64,000 nucleotides of DNA from CAIJMU01 sp035530275 (GCA_035530275.1 DATKVC010000004.1:1-64000), one strand, 5' to 3'. Numbered from the stretch's first letter, positions 27,281-35,966 are shown. Translations and numbers: made by a program. Notes: generated by a model not told the origin, from the sequence alone.

Positions 27281-27309
27281 ATTATCACTAAGGCAAAGGT
27301 CGCGCGCAA
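27281..27309 (-). promoter_or_regulatory. Candidate asnB promoter
   Basis: Minus-strand TTGCGC (27304-27309) and GATAAT (27281-27286) with a 17-bp spacer, about 55 nt upstream of asnB. The -10 box matches consensus at five of six positions. Confidence 0.5.
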
Positions 27310-27358
27310 TCCCATTCCGGCCATTTGTCAAGGAAATAGTTAAGGAATTTTGCGCCGA

Positions 27359-27388
27359 TTGACCGCGGATGGGCGGAAGCCGTATATT
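27359..27388 (+). promoter_or_regulatory. ssrA promoter
   Basis: TTGACC (27359-27364) and TATATT (27383-27388), 18 bp apart, about 30 bp before the mature tmRNA 5' end. A short precursor leader would be removed by RNase P. Confidence 0.65.
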
Positions 27389-27418
27389 CTCCTCAGTTAA
27401 GAGTATGTACCCCGAGTC

Positions 27419-27772
27419 GGGGGTGCACCGGTCTCGACCCGTGCGGTCAGGATCGCGGGTTGCAGGTGGAGCCGCCTATCTCCTGATTGGGCAACCTTTT
27501 ACGTGCCAACAACAACGGCACCCTCGCTCTCGCCGCGTAAGCGCCGTTAGCGACGGAACCGCCCCCGCGCCGCCCTGAGCGGGGGACGGCTCCGACACCA
27601 ACCAGGGCTTGCCTACCGTCCGGTCCGGAGGATGGAAGGGACACAACCCGGAATACGGGAGGGAGAGCGCGTCGGTTCGCCATCCCCTCCTCGACAACCC
27701 GAATGGCCGAATAAACCTGTAGACGCTTCCGGTTCGCGTCCGGGGACGGGGGTTCGACTCCCCCCACCTCCA
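27419..27772 (+). ncRNA. ssrA: Transfer-messenger RNA (tmRNA)
   Basis: The RNA rescues ribosomes stalled on broken mRNA and adds a degradation tag. The 5' end GGGGGTG pairs with CACCTCC at 27765-27771 to form the 7-bp acceptor stem, with a GGTTCGACTCC T-arm just before it and A at 27772 as discriminator; CCA is not encoded. The tag frame starts at GCC 27505 and ends at TAA 27538-27540, giving ANNNGTLALAA, whose ALAA end is what ClpXP and ClpAP recognise. Several stems typical of tmRNA pseudoknots follow, and a terminator lies right after. Its 3' end is a common integration target, and copies of it are found downstream (27818-28397). Confidence 0.95.
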
Positions 27773-27812
27773 AAAACAAAGGGTCGCCCCATTCGGGGCG
27801 GCCCTTTGTTTT
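27773..27812. terminator. tmRNA terminator
   Basis: A long stem (ACAAAGGGTCGCCCC with GGGGCGGCCCTTTGT) around an ATTC tetraloop directly after the tmRNA 3' end. A run of T follows the stem on the plus strand and its complement provides one on the other, so it may act in both directions. Confidence 0.8.
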
Positions 27813-27817
27813 GATAA

Positions 27818-27978
27818 GGAGGTGGGGGGAGTCGAACCGAAGCCACCGGTGCTCAAACGTCCGATCGCTTGAGGACGTTTGAGCACGCGGCCTCATGGAC
27901 GAGGCCGCGAGGTGGCGAGGCGGCCCGGAGCGAGCGATCAGGATGATCGCGAGTGAAGGGCGACTCTCCCCACCTCCA
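27818..27978. repeat. Hairpin-rich unit 1 bounded by inverted copies of the tmRNA 3' end
   Basis: The left edge (27818-27838) is an exact inverted copy of tmRNA 27751-27771; the right edge (27961-27978) is a direct copy with one mismatch, so the unit has terminal inverted repeats derived from ssrA. Inside are three perfect hairpins: a 12-bp stem (27851-27862 with 27873-27884), an 8-bp stem with loop ATGGAC (27887-27908) and a 7-bp stem with loop GGA (27934-27950). No protein gene is visible. GCGGCCCGGAG at 27920-27930 recurs in unit 2. Could be an integration remnant, a REP-like element or a structured RNA. Confidence 0.75.
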
Positions 27979-27983
27979 TCCTG

Positions 27984-28009
27984 AAAAAACCCGCTGAGGC
28001 GGGTTTTTT
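27984..28009. terminator. Bidirectional intrinsic terminator
   Basis: AAAAAACCCGC, TGAG loop, GCGGGTTTTTT: a textbook symmetrical terminator starting 6 bp after the right edge of hairpin unit 1. It would end plus-strand transcription across that unit. Confidence 0.8.
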
Positions 28010-28068
28010 CTTTAGGGATGTGTTAAACCGTCTGGATTTCCCTGAAAAAACCGTGAGGGTGAAATGAC

Positions 28069-28098
28069 CCTTTGGAGCCCTTTGAGGGGCTCCAAAGG
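28069..28098. other. Perfect 12-bp inverted repeat
   Basis: CCTTTGGAGCCC and its complement GGGCTCCAAAGG separated by 6 nt, in the gene-free DNA between the two tmRNA-derived units. Probably a further terminator; followed by CTAATAAAAC on the plus strand. Nothing else is recognised between 28010 and 28213. Confidence 0.5.
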
Positions 28099-28213
28099 CT
28101 AATAAAACTCATCAGAACGAAGACTTATCGAACATGTACAGCTTCCCCATGCTGATGCCTTCATGGATACACAAGACGGTGAAAAGGCGGAAATTGAAAC
28201 GATCATAAACAAG

Positions 28214-28397
28214 GGAGGCGGGGGGGAGTCGAACGCGGAGCGCCGACCCGGAGGGACGCGATCCTTTGAGCGGCCCGGAGGGGCAATCCGCCAGGGATGG
28301 CGGATTGAGGCGCGGAGCCGGCCCTGGAGGCCTGAGCCAGGATGGCGAAGGCCGGAAGGGTCGAAGTCGGCGAATACGCCGACTCCCCCCACCTCCA
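28214..28397. repeat. Hairpin-rich unit 2 bounded by inverted copies of the tmRNA 3' end
   Basis: The left edge (28214-28234) is an inverted, slightly altered copy of the tmRNA 3' end; the right edge (28380-28397) is an exact direct copy of the last 18 nt of tmRNA. Inside are a 9-bp stem with loop AGGGAT (28284-28307), a GCCAGGATGGC hairpin nested in a GGCC stem (28329-28353) and a 7-bp stem with loop AATA (28366-28383). It shares GCGGCCCGGAG (28270-28280) with unit 1. It ends 88 bp from the hsdM stop. No protein gene is seen. Confidence 0.72.
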
Positions 28398-28485
28398 TCA
28401 TATGCAATAAAGAGTTACTCTATTTTCCCGGCCCTTTGTTGCAGATTTGACAGCAGCAACGGGGGGCCGAAGAGCATGCCGCGAG

Positions 28486-29985
28486 TCAAACCTGCTCCAA
28501 CGCCGCCTGTATTTCCCTGAAGCTCTCGATCCCCGCTTCGAGGTTCTCGATTATCTCCAGAGCCAGCACATCAGGGTCGGGCAGATTGTCGAGGTCGGTG
28601 AGGCTCTTGTCCTTGATCCAGGTGATGTCGAGGCTCGTCTTGTCGCGAGCGAGAATCTCATCATAGGTAAACTTGCGCCAGCGGCCCTCGGGATTCCTCT
28701 CGCTATCCCAGGTCTGGCTGCGCTTCCCGATACTTCCCGGCTTGTAACAGGCGATGAAGTCGGCGAGGTCCTCGAAGGCGAGGGGATGCTGCTTGAGCGT
28801 GAAGTGAATGTTCGTCCTGAAGTCGTAGATCCAGACTTCCTTGGTCCATGGCGTCTTCGCGGCGGGATGGTTGTCGAAGAAGAGGACATTGGCTTTGACA
28901 CCCTGCTTGTAGAAGACGCCCGTCGGGAGCCGCAAGATGGTATGGAGCTTCGTCGTCTCCATGAGCTTCTTGCGGACAGTCTCGCCGACGCCGCCCTCGA
29001 AGAGAACGTTGTCGGGCAGGACCACGGCAGCGTGTCCATCGGACTTGAGCATGGTCCTGATGTGTTGGAGGAAGTTGAGCTGCTTGTTGCTCGTGGTGAC
29101 CCAAAAGTCCTGGCGGTTGTAAGTAAGGTCCTCGGCTTCCTGCTCGCCCTCCTCGTTGGTGAAGGTCATGCTGCTCTTCTTGCCAAAGGGAGGATTGGCG
29201 AGGACGTAGTCGACGCGGAGGCCAGAGTCGGCGACCAGCGAATCGGTGCTGGAGATGAAGGTTTCGCTGTCGAAGTCGCCGATGTTGTGAAGGAAGCAGT
29301 TCATAAGGGCGAGACGCCGAGTCGAGGCGACAATCTCGTTGCCGAAGAAGGTCTTCTTCTTGAGGAACTCCTTGTCCTCGCGGGAGAGACTGTAGTTCTC
29401 GGAGTTGGCGATGAAGTCGTAGGAGGCGAGGAAGAAGCCGCCCGTGCCGCAGGCGGGATCGGCTATCGTCTTCTGCGGCTCGGGCCGGACACAGGCCACC
29501 ATCGCTCGGATTAAGGCGCGAGGAGTGAAGTATTGCCCCGCTCCGCTCTTCGTGTCCTCGGCGTTCTTCTCGAGGAGGCCCTCGTAGATTCGCCCTTTGA
29601 TGTCAGCGCCCATCGTGCTCCACGCTTCCTTGTCGATCATGTCGATGAGCTTGTAGAGCTTGGCCGGGTCTTGGATCTTGTTCTGACTCTTCAAGTATAT
29701 CTGCCCGAGTACGCCCTTCTGTTTCGACAGTTCTCGCAGAAGTTCCGTGTAGTGATTTTCGAGCTCGGCGCCCTTCTTATCGGTAAGGCTGTCCCAATTA
29801 TAGGCTTTCGGCACAGGCAGCTTGCGGTTGTAGGGCGGCTTCGAAAACTCGTCCGCGAGCTTGAGGAAGAGAAGGAAGGTTATCTGCTCGAGATAGTCCC
29901 CGTAGCCCACGCCGTCGTCGCGGAGCGTATTGCAGAAGGCCCAGACCTTGCCGACGATGTTCGATCCGTTGTTCGCCTCGCTCAT
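28486..29985 (-). CDS. hsdM: Type I restriction-modification methyltransferase subunit HsdM
   Basis: 499 residues. An N-terminal helical HsdM_N domain (~8-130) precedes the N6-adenine methylase domain: AdoMet-binding DPACGTGGFFLASYDF and the catalytic NPPFG. It methylates adenine in the target named by HsdS and forms the M2S core shared by modification and restriction. The start overlaps the rhuM/fic stop by ATGA, and it is the last gene of the hsdR-hsdS-rhuM/fic-hsdM block, a non-standard order. Motifs are intact, so modification should work even if hsdR is broken. Confidence 0.96.
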   Translation of the reverse strand: MSEANNGSNIVGKVWAFCNTLRDDGVGYGDYLEQITFLLFLKLADEFSKPPYNRKLPVPKAYNWDSLTDKKGAELENHYTELLRELSKQKGVLGQIYLKSQNKIQDPAKLYKLIDMIDKEAWSTMGADIKGRIYEGLLEKNAEDTKSGAGQYFTPRALIRAMVACVRPEPQKTIADPACGTGGFFLASYDFIANSENYSLSREDKEFLKKKTFFGNEIVASTRRLALMNCFLHNIGDFDSETFISSTDSLVADSGLRVDYVLANPPFGKKSSMTFTNEEGEQEAEDLTYNRQDFWVTTSNKQLNFLQHIRTMLKSDGHAAVVLPDNVLFEGGVGETVRKKLMETTKLHTILRLPTGVFYKQGVKANVLFFDNHPAAKTPWTKEVWIYDFRTNIHFTLKQHPLAFEDLADFIACYKPGSIGKRSQTWDSERNPEGRWRKFTYDEILARDKTSLDITWIKDKSLTDLDNLPDPDVLALEIIENLEAGIESFREIQAALEQV

Positions 29986-30962
29986 ATTCCGCCCTTCCTG
30001 TTGAGTACGCTGATGAGGACCTTCTTGACTGTGTCCATTTCCTCGGGCCTGCTTACCGCGATGAAGAGGGTGAGGGCCGCGAGGGCGTCGTTGTCGAGCC
30101 TCTCCCCGCCGCCCGGCAGGGAGAGCAGGCCGTTGCGCTCCAGGAAATAGAGAAAGCAGGCCGCGGCTATCCGCTTATTGCCGTCGACGAAGGCGTGGTT
30201 CTTTACGACGAGGTAGAAAAGTGTCGCGGCCTTCTCCTCCAACGTCGGATAGAGCTCGGCCCCGTCGAAGGACTGATAGATCTGGCCTAGCGCGCTGTCG
30301 AAACCCTCGTCCTTCTCCCTGCCGAAGACCGAGGAGGCGAAGGAATCCTCCATACTCGAAATGAGGCTCCGATATTCGTCGGCGCCAATGCGGACAGCGG
30401 CGCGCTTCGTCCTGCCGTCGCTGTCGAGCTCCTGGCGGTCGTAATCGTCGAGGAGGGTCAGTCCCGCCGCGAATCGATCCAGGAGGGTGGCTAGGGAGGC
30501 CGCGTCGGCGAGGCTCCGGGCTTCTTGCTCTATTGCGCGATGCAGTATCCTGATTCCGTCTTTCAGCCGCAGGAGTTCAATGTTCCGTTCTTCGAGACGC
30601 CGCTGATTGATCGCGTAACCTTCCACGAGGTACTCTCGGAGCCGTGTGGTCGCCCACTGGCGGAATTGGGTGCCGCGCCGCGACTTTACTCGGTATCCTA
30701 CCGAGATGATGACATCGAGGTTAAAGAACTTGGTCCGGTACTTTTTGCCATCCGCGGCAGCTGTCAAGGATTCCTTGACAACTGAACTCGGTTCCAATTC
30801 TCCTTCCCTGAAGCAATTACCGATATGCAGGCTTATATTCTGCTTGGTATGCTGAAACAGTTCGGCCATCTGCGCCTGAGTAAGCCAAACCGTATCCTCC
30901 TCGAATCGAACATCAACCTGGGATTGCTCATCCTCGGTCGTATAAATGATGACCTCGTTCAT
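29982..30962 (-). CDS. RhuM-Fic/Doc fusion protein
   Basis: 326 residues. Residues ~1-110 form a RhuM-type domain (VDVRFEEDTVWLTQAQMAELF, NISLHIGNCFREGEL, FNLDVIISVGYRVKSRRGTQFRQW). Residues ~195-320 are a Fic/Doc domain with HAFVDGNKRIAA near residue 257. Fic proteins transfer AMP to targets, while Doc with GNKR-type motifs phosphorylates EF-Tu; this motif is the HxFxDGNKR Doc-like form. RhuM is of unknown biochemical function. The gene sits between hsdS and hsdM, overlapping hsdM by ATGA, so it belongs to the restriction operon. A toxin or abortive-infection role is inferred. Confidence 0.88.
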   Translation of the reverse strand: MNEVIIYTTEDEQSQVDVRFEEDTVWLTQAQMAELFQHTKQNISLHIGNCFREGELEPSSVVKESLTAAADGKKYRTKFFNLDVIISVGYRVKSRRGTQFRQWATTRLREYLVEGYAINQRRLEERNIELLRLKDGIRILHRAIEQEARSLADAASLATLLDRFAAGLTLLDDYDRQELDSDGRTKRAAVRIGADEYRSLISSMEDSFASSVFGREKDEGFDSALGQIYQSFDGAELYPTLEEKAATLFYLVVKNHAFVDGNKRIAAACFLYFLERNGLLSLPGGGERLDNDALAALTLFIAVSRPEEMDTVKKVLISVLNRKGGI

Positions 30963-30983
30963 AGTCGCCTCCCGTGCATACTG

Positions 30984-32339
30984 CTACGCACGCGGCTTCC
31001 TTCCGCGCTTCAATAGGCCGCGCTTCGTCTGGCCTGTCCAGGCCTTTTTCGAAGGCGCCGAGCCGACGGCTTCCCGCTCTGCACGTATGCGTTTCAGGAG
31101 AAAGGAGGCTGGCTCGTCGTCGGGATCCTGAGGCACGAGCCTGCCCTCAAAGGCCTTCTTGAGGATGCTCTGGCGGACAGCTTCGGCCTGCCCGAGGCTC
31201 TGCGCGATGCTCTCCTCGAGCTTGTCGCAGACGGAGAGACGGGATTCGATTTCGGAAACGATCTTTTGAGCCTCATGAGAGGGCGGAACTGGAATTGTGA
31301 GCTCACGAATATCTGGAATTGAGATTCGCTTATGTCCCGCGGTAGATTTTGCCTTCTTTTCGATTATTTTACGGACATAAGGTGCTTGAAAAATAAGCTC
31401 AATATACTTTGAGTAAGATTCATCGATGACTCTAGCGCAGTATAATCGATCCGGGTACATCAAGTTTTTCTGGAATCCTTTTACTACCAGTGCACAATTT
31501 CCAACATACTCGATAGTTCCATTAAGTCGAGTAAATAGCAAATCACCCTCTCTCACTATGCTAGTGTTACCTTCGAAGTCATTAGCAGAGATGTACCTGA
31601 TATCTGAATAATCTATGGACCCAGCCCTAACACTGCTCGATCGAAGAATCGTATAGTCTGTTAGAGTATCCGTTGGTACAGCGGTAGTCCCTCCGTGTAT
31701 TGATCGCAACATTTGCCCAACACGCTGCTCTGTCCACCCCTCCGGCAGCTCCCCATCCTTCACATCCTTGTTCGTCAGCCTTCCCTCAAAGGCCTGCTTG
31801 AGCACCGCCTGACGGTAGACCTTGAGCTGTCCTTGCGCCGTCTTGAGGAGCTCGATGCCTTTGTCGAGGCTCGAGAAGAGCTCCTCGGTCTTGGCGACGA
31901 TGCGCTCCTGCTCGGCCAAGGGGGGAAGTGGAAATTCCGAATTCTTTAGGAACTGATAATGTCTAGAATAACCTCTATCTGGAACCTTTAGTGCACACAG
32001 GAAGTAGTAGAATAATTTGCAATTAATAACGTCAAATGGCTTGATAACCTTCACTCCATCAGCGCCCGCTATGAATCTGAAGTTAATGTATTTCTTTATT
32101 TTTGTATGATCGCCAAACACTATATACGGCGGCTCGCTCGGTACCAACATTTCCCCATCATCATAGTAGCCACCAATTAGTTGTTGTCCTTGATCGATAA
32201 CGGGATAATTACCCGATTTCTGATATAGGTTTTGTTTTAGCTTGATATCATTCAGCGATATTGTTTCACAAAGCTCTGCATATGGGATTATCTTCCATCC
32301 ATGAGGAATTTCAAATGTATATATTATTTTATCGCTCAT
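30984..32339 (-). CDS. hsdS: Type I restriction-modification specificity subunit HsdS
   Basis: 451 residues with two target-recognition domains (~1-150 and ~205-375), each followed by a helical spacer (AEQERIVAKTEELFSSLDKGIELL and HEAQKIVSEIESRLSVCDKLEESI). Conserved repeats QAFEGRLTNKD and KAFEGRLVPQD mark the spacer ends. HsdS decides the bipartite DNA target for both HsdM and HsdR. The two recognition domains are visibly AT-rich compared with spacers and neighbours, as expected when these modules are exchanged. It lies 3 nt after the hsdR stop. Confidence 0.94.
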   Translation of the reverse strand: MSDKIIYTFEIPHGWKIIPYAELCETISLNDIKLKQNLYQKSGNYPVIDQGQQLIGGYYDDGEMLVPSEPPYIVFGDHTKIKKYINFRFIAGADGVKVIKPFDVINCKLFYYFLCALKVPDRGYSRHYQFLKNSEFPLPPLAEQERIVAKTEELFSSLDKGIELLKTAQGQLKVYRQAVLKQAFEGRLTNKDVKDGELPEGWTEQRVGQMLRSIHGGTTAVPTDTLTDYTILRSSSVRAGSIDYSDIRYISANDFEGNTSIVREGDLLFTRLNGTIEYVGNCALVVKGFQKNLMYPDRLYCARVIDESYSKYIELIFQAPYVRKIIEKKAKSTAGHKRISIPDIRELTIPVPPSHEAQKIVSEIESRLSVCDKLEESIAQSLGQAEAVRQSILKKAFEGRLVPQDPDDEPASFLLKRIRAEREAVGSAPSKKAWTGQTKRGLLKRGRKPRA

Positions 32340-32342
32340 TCC

Positions 32343-35117
32343 CTACACCGCCAACTTTTCGTTCATCTCGTCCATGATATCGTTCATCCTGTCTCCAAAG
32401 AGCTGCCACATTTTGCCTCGGCCGCCCTGTGAGTCAAAGGGCGTGTAGTCGAGGTCGTCCAGGCCGATGTGCACCGAGATCGCGATGTGGTCGCGGATCA
32501 TGCGGAGCCATTCCACCTGCTCTTCGCTGAACTTCGCGCCCGAGCCCGCGTGGCGCGAGAAGATCCAATCCTGAAAGTTTTTCGCGACGGTGCTATCCCA
32601 GGAGCGCAGCTCGGGGTCGATGCCAACCGCGCGGCGCAGGAGAGCCACGAGGGCGACGAGTTCGTTTGCTGGCTTCCCTTGAGCCTTCTCCAAGTCCTCA
32701 TAGGCCTGCCAGATGCGCAGGGGCGCGAGATTCGGCTTTTCGGCCAGGAGCTTTTCGACGAGGCTCTTGATCATGTCGTAGGTAAGCTCTCTTCGGCGAT
32801 AGGGCTGGTCGTAGAATATACTCAACGCCACGATATCGTCGCGATGCGAGGTCACCCAGGCATTGAACTCCTCTACGACACCTCGCGAGCGCGCATGCCG
32901 CTCATCGTCTCCGCCCGCGTAGATGAGATCGTCGACGTTGAGCGTGTCGATAGTCTGCTCGTGGGAGCGCCTAAGGTTGTCGATATACTCGTTGAAGTCG
33001 CCGGTGAAGGGCCGGGCCGCTTGATTGCGAATGGCGGCCATGCGCTTGCCGACCTCGGTCTCGACGGCTTCCTGGCTCGCCCCGGGCAGCTCCGACTGGA
33101 GCGCCGCGCGGAGATCGTCCTCGGTATCCGGATTGAAGGCCCCAAGAAGAGCGTGGGCCATCGTCGCGAGGCTCGAGCCGCAGCTCTGGCGCTCGACCTC
33201 GGCCTTCTCCTTGTCCGATAGCTGCCGCTCGAGTCGCGCGAGTCTGCTTGCCAAGGTCGTGAAGAGCTCCTCGTCCCGCGCTCCGGCCGCGACCGCGCCC
33301 ATAAGGTCCTTCAATGGTACGCCGGGCTTCTTGTCCAAGGGGCGACTGTCTGTCTTGAGGCTCTTCGTGACACCTATCGCGTCGACGATGACGAAGTGGT
33401 CCTTCGTCAATTTGGCGCTCGGCGAGACCTTCTTGAGGTCATCGTAGTCGATGACCCGCGTCCCCCGGCCCTTCATCTGCTCGAAGTAGCCGCGGCTTTT
33501 TACGTCTCGCATGAAGAGGAGACACTCGAGGGGTTTCACGTCGGTGCCCGTGGCGATCATATCCACCGTCACCGCGATGCGTGGGTTGTATTCATTGCGA
33601 AATGAGGCGAGGGTCGACTTGGGATCGTCCTCGGCCTTATAGGTAATCTTCCTGCAGAAGTTCGATCCTTCGTTGAACTCTTCGCGGATGGCCGCGATGA
33701 TATCGTCGGCGTGACTGTCGGTCTTCGCGAATACCAAGGTTTTGGGCACCTCAAAGACCTCGTCCTGATCGTAGCGATCGGGAAAGAGCTCGGGCAGGTG
33801 TTCCCTGAATGTCCTCACGATCGTCCGTATTTGGCTGGGATTGATGACGTTCCTATCGAGCTCTTTCGATGAGTAGTCCTCATCCTCGTCGAGAAGCTCC
33901 ATGCGCCTGCGACGCGAGAGGCGCTCCCGCCGCTCGATATACTCACCCTTCCAGAGGGTGCCGCCGTTCTTTGTTATCCTGGTTTCGATGAGGAAAACAT
34001 CGTAGCCGACATTAACCCCGTCGGCGATTGCCATCTCGTGGCTGTACTCGGATACGACGTTCTCGTGGAAGTAGCCATAGGTTCGCTTGTCCGGCGTCGC
34101 GGTCAGGCCCACCTGGAAGACATCGAAGTAGTCGAGCACCTGTTTCCAAAGGTTGTAAATACTCCGATGGCACTCGTCTATCACGATGAAGTCGAAGAAC
34201 TCTATGGGCACCTTTTCGTTGTACTCGACCGGCGGCACTTCCTTCGGCTGTCAGCGCTCAGCGGGATTCTCTTCCTCGGAGCTTGCGTCGAGGTCCTGCC
34301 CTTTTAGAATCGAATAGAGCCGTTGGATAGTGCTGATATAGACATGATTGTCCTCAGGGATATAGGAGGACGAGAGCCGGTGCACGCCATAGAGCGACGA
34401 GAAGCCGCGATTGTCGTCGTTCGGCTGGTAGGCGAGGAACTCCTGCTCCGCCTGTTCGCCCAGGTTCCGTGTGTCCACGAGGAAGAGGATTCGCTTCGCG
34501 TTCGTATACTTCAGGAGACGGTAGACGAAGGTGATGGCAGTGAAGGTCTTCCCCGATCCGGTAGCCATCTGGATAAGCGCTCGAGGCCTGCCCGTCTCGA
34601 AAGAGGCCTCGAGCCTCGTGATCGCGTTAATCTGGCAGTCGCGCAGCCCTTCCGTCGGGAGAAGGGGGAGATCGGCCAAGGATGCACGAAGGGATGTGCC
34701 TTTTTTAAGCCAGCCTTGGATCGTCTCGGGCCTGTGGAAGCTGAAGACCTCGCGGAAGCGGTGCTTGGGATCGCGAAAGTCGCTGAAGCGAGTAACGACA
34801 CCCGTGGAGAGGTACACGAAGGGTAAACGCTCGTTTTTGAGGTAGCGGAGCCTCGCGCTCGCGTAGCCTTCAGCCTGGCCCTCGTGGGCCGACAGGTTTT
34901 CGCCCTCTTCTTTGCGTTTAGCCTCCACAACCCCGACCGGCTTCAGGTCGATGAAGAGCACATAGTCCGCCGGACCGACATCCGTGGAATACTCCCGAAC
35001 GGCCACGCCAAGACCCGCGTTGAGATCCATACGCGCTCTGTCTTGAATAAGCCAGCCGCATGAGCGCAGTTGACGGTCGATCTCATCGCGGGCGACCTGT
35101 TCGGGATTCTGGTTCAT
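32343..35117 (-). pseudogene. hsdR: Type I restriction subunit HsdR, interrupted by an in-frame TGA
   Basis: Two pieces in the same frame: residues 1-288 (34254-35117) and a second part (32343-34250) separated only by one TGA at 34251-34253. The first part has the nuclease segment (ADYVLFIDLKPVGVVEAKR) and Walker A QMATGSGKTFTA; the second resumes with QPKEVPPVEYNEKVPIEFFDF and the DEAD-type VIDECH, then helicase motifs (GLTATPD, MIATGTDVKPLECL, GRGTR) and a C-terminal domain binding HsdM/S. Together they form a full-length HsdR of about 924 residues. HsdR is the ATP-dependent translocase-nuclease. The nonsense codon splits the ATPase between motifs I and II, so neither half should restrict alone. 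Readthrough is possible but not shown. Confidence 0.88.
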
Positions 35118-35208
35118 TTGGTAATCCTTCTGCTCCCGCGCCTACACCATTATGGCTTCCATACTTGCACGGTTCTCCAAGAGTCTCGCGCCGACCAATT
35201 ATCTACTT

Positions 35209-35545
35209 ATGAAGGAGATATCGCAATACCTCGTTCCCCGCCCGTGGCTCTTTCCGTTTTCTTCCCCAACTTGCCAGAGTTGTCCGCTCTGCGGCGAATT
35301 TCACGACCTTGAGTTTCACTCGTATCCGTTGCAAAGGTCTGTCGACGGCAACCATGAGCTGCACATCATCCATGTTGCAGCAATCCTATGTCGGGCGTCG
35401 CGTTTACCGAAGAGGCCTCCGAGGCACTGGGATATATCGACCCGCGGACAGCGCGGTAGCACATCCGAGCCCTTGGCACCGCCGTGGACGCCAAGTTGCC
35501 GACAGTCGCTGAACTGATCGCCTCCGCGCTCATCCCATCTGTAAG
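35209..35545 (+). pseudogene. Decayed zinc-ribbon protein fragment
   Basis: The plus strand opens with ATG 35209 (MKEISQYLVPRPWLFPF) and shows CQSCPLCGEFHDLEFHSYPL, a zinc-ribbon head. After about 60 residues the coherent sequence shifts frame to VAFTEEASEALGYIDPRTAR, is cut by TAG and resumes HIRALGTAVDAKLPTVAELIA. This is the pattern of a degraded gene, perhaps a transposon-associated zinc-ribbon protein. It lies between hsdR and the antitoxin remnant. The rest of 35118-35771 holds nothing I can identify. Family not established. Confidence 0.35.
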
Positions 35546-35771
35546 TTCCGATTAGGGAACATTACTTCGTGATTCCCGCATTGCTGGAGCTGCATACCGG
35601 CATAAAGCATCACCGCACCAAAGTTGATCAAGACCGCATCGCTAGCGAAACAGCTTTTACGGCTCATCCTTCCCTTTCGCCGAGAGCTCCACCTTTGCAT
35701 AGCCCGATCTCTTATTGTCCTCCGGGTGCGGCTCAAGGCCCAACCGTATCGCGAACACCCTGGAGGCTTTC

Positions 35772-35950
35772 CTACTTATCCGCGAAGGCTGACAAGTCGA
35801 TCGGCTTCGATACCTTGCCCATCTTGAGGTTCTTCATGCTCTCGTCCATTGTCGCGAGCGTCTTTGCCGAAAGCTCGAAGGGCGCGACGATCTCTCCCGG
35901 CTCAAGGATTATCCGCCCGTCGGCGAACTCCTGGACGTGATAGTTGTCAT
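35772..35950 (-). pseudogene. Antitoxin-like C-terminal fragment
   Basis: Residues YHVQEFADGRIILEP followed by FELSAKTLATMDESMKNLKMGKVSKPIDLS resemble the C-terminal half of small AbrB- or Phd-type antitoxins. The frame stays open upstream to an ATG at 36062, but that part (35951-36062) is antisense to the nhaD remnant and is not antitoxin-like, so the true N-terminus appears lost at a recombination junction near 35950. No toxin gene is seen downstream on the same strand. Family assignment is tentative. Confidence 0.4.
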
Positions 35951-35966
35951 ATCGGGCGCCCCGTAG

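Noticed and set aside
27447..27896. Minus-strand open frames across tmRNA
   Set aside because: The region is explained by tmRNA folding and its tag frame; proteins annotated across ssrA are a known artefact.
34251..34253. Selenocysteine or TGA-as-Trp recoding in hsdR
   Set aside because: No SECIS-like hairpin was recognised, and other genes here end with TGA, so a general code change is excluded; readthrough remains only a possibility.
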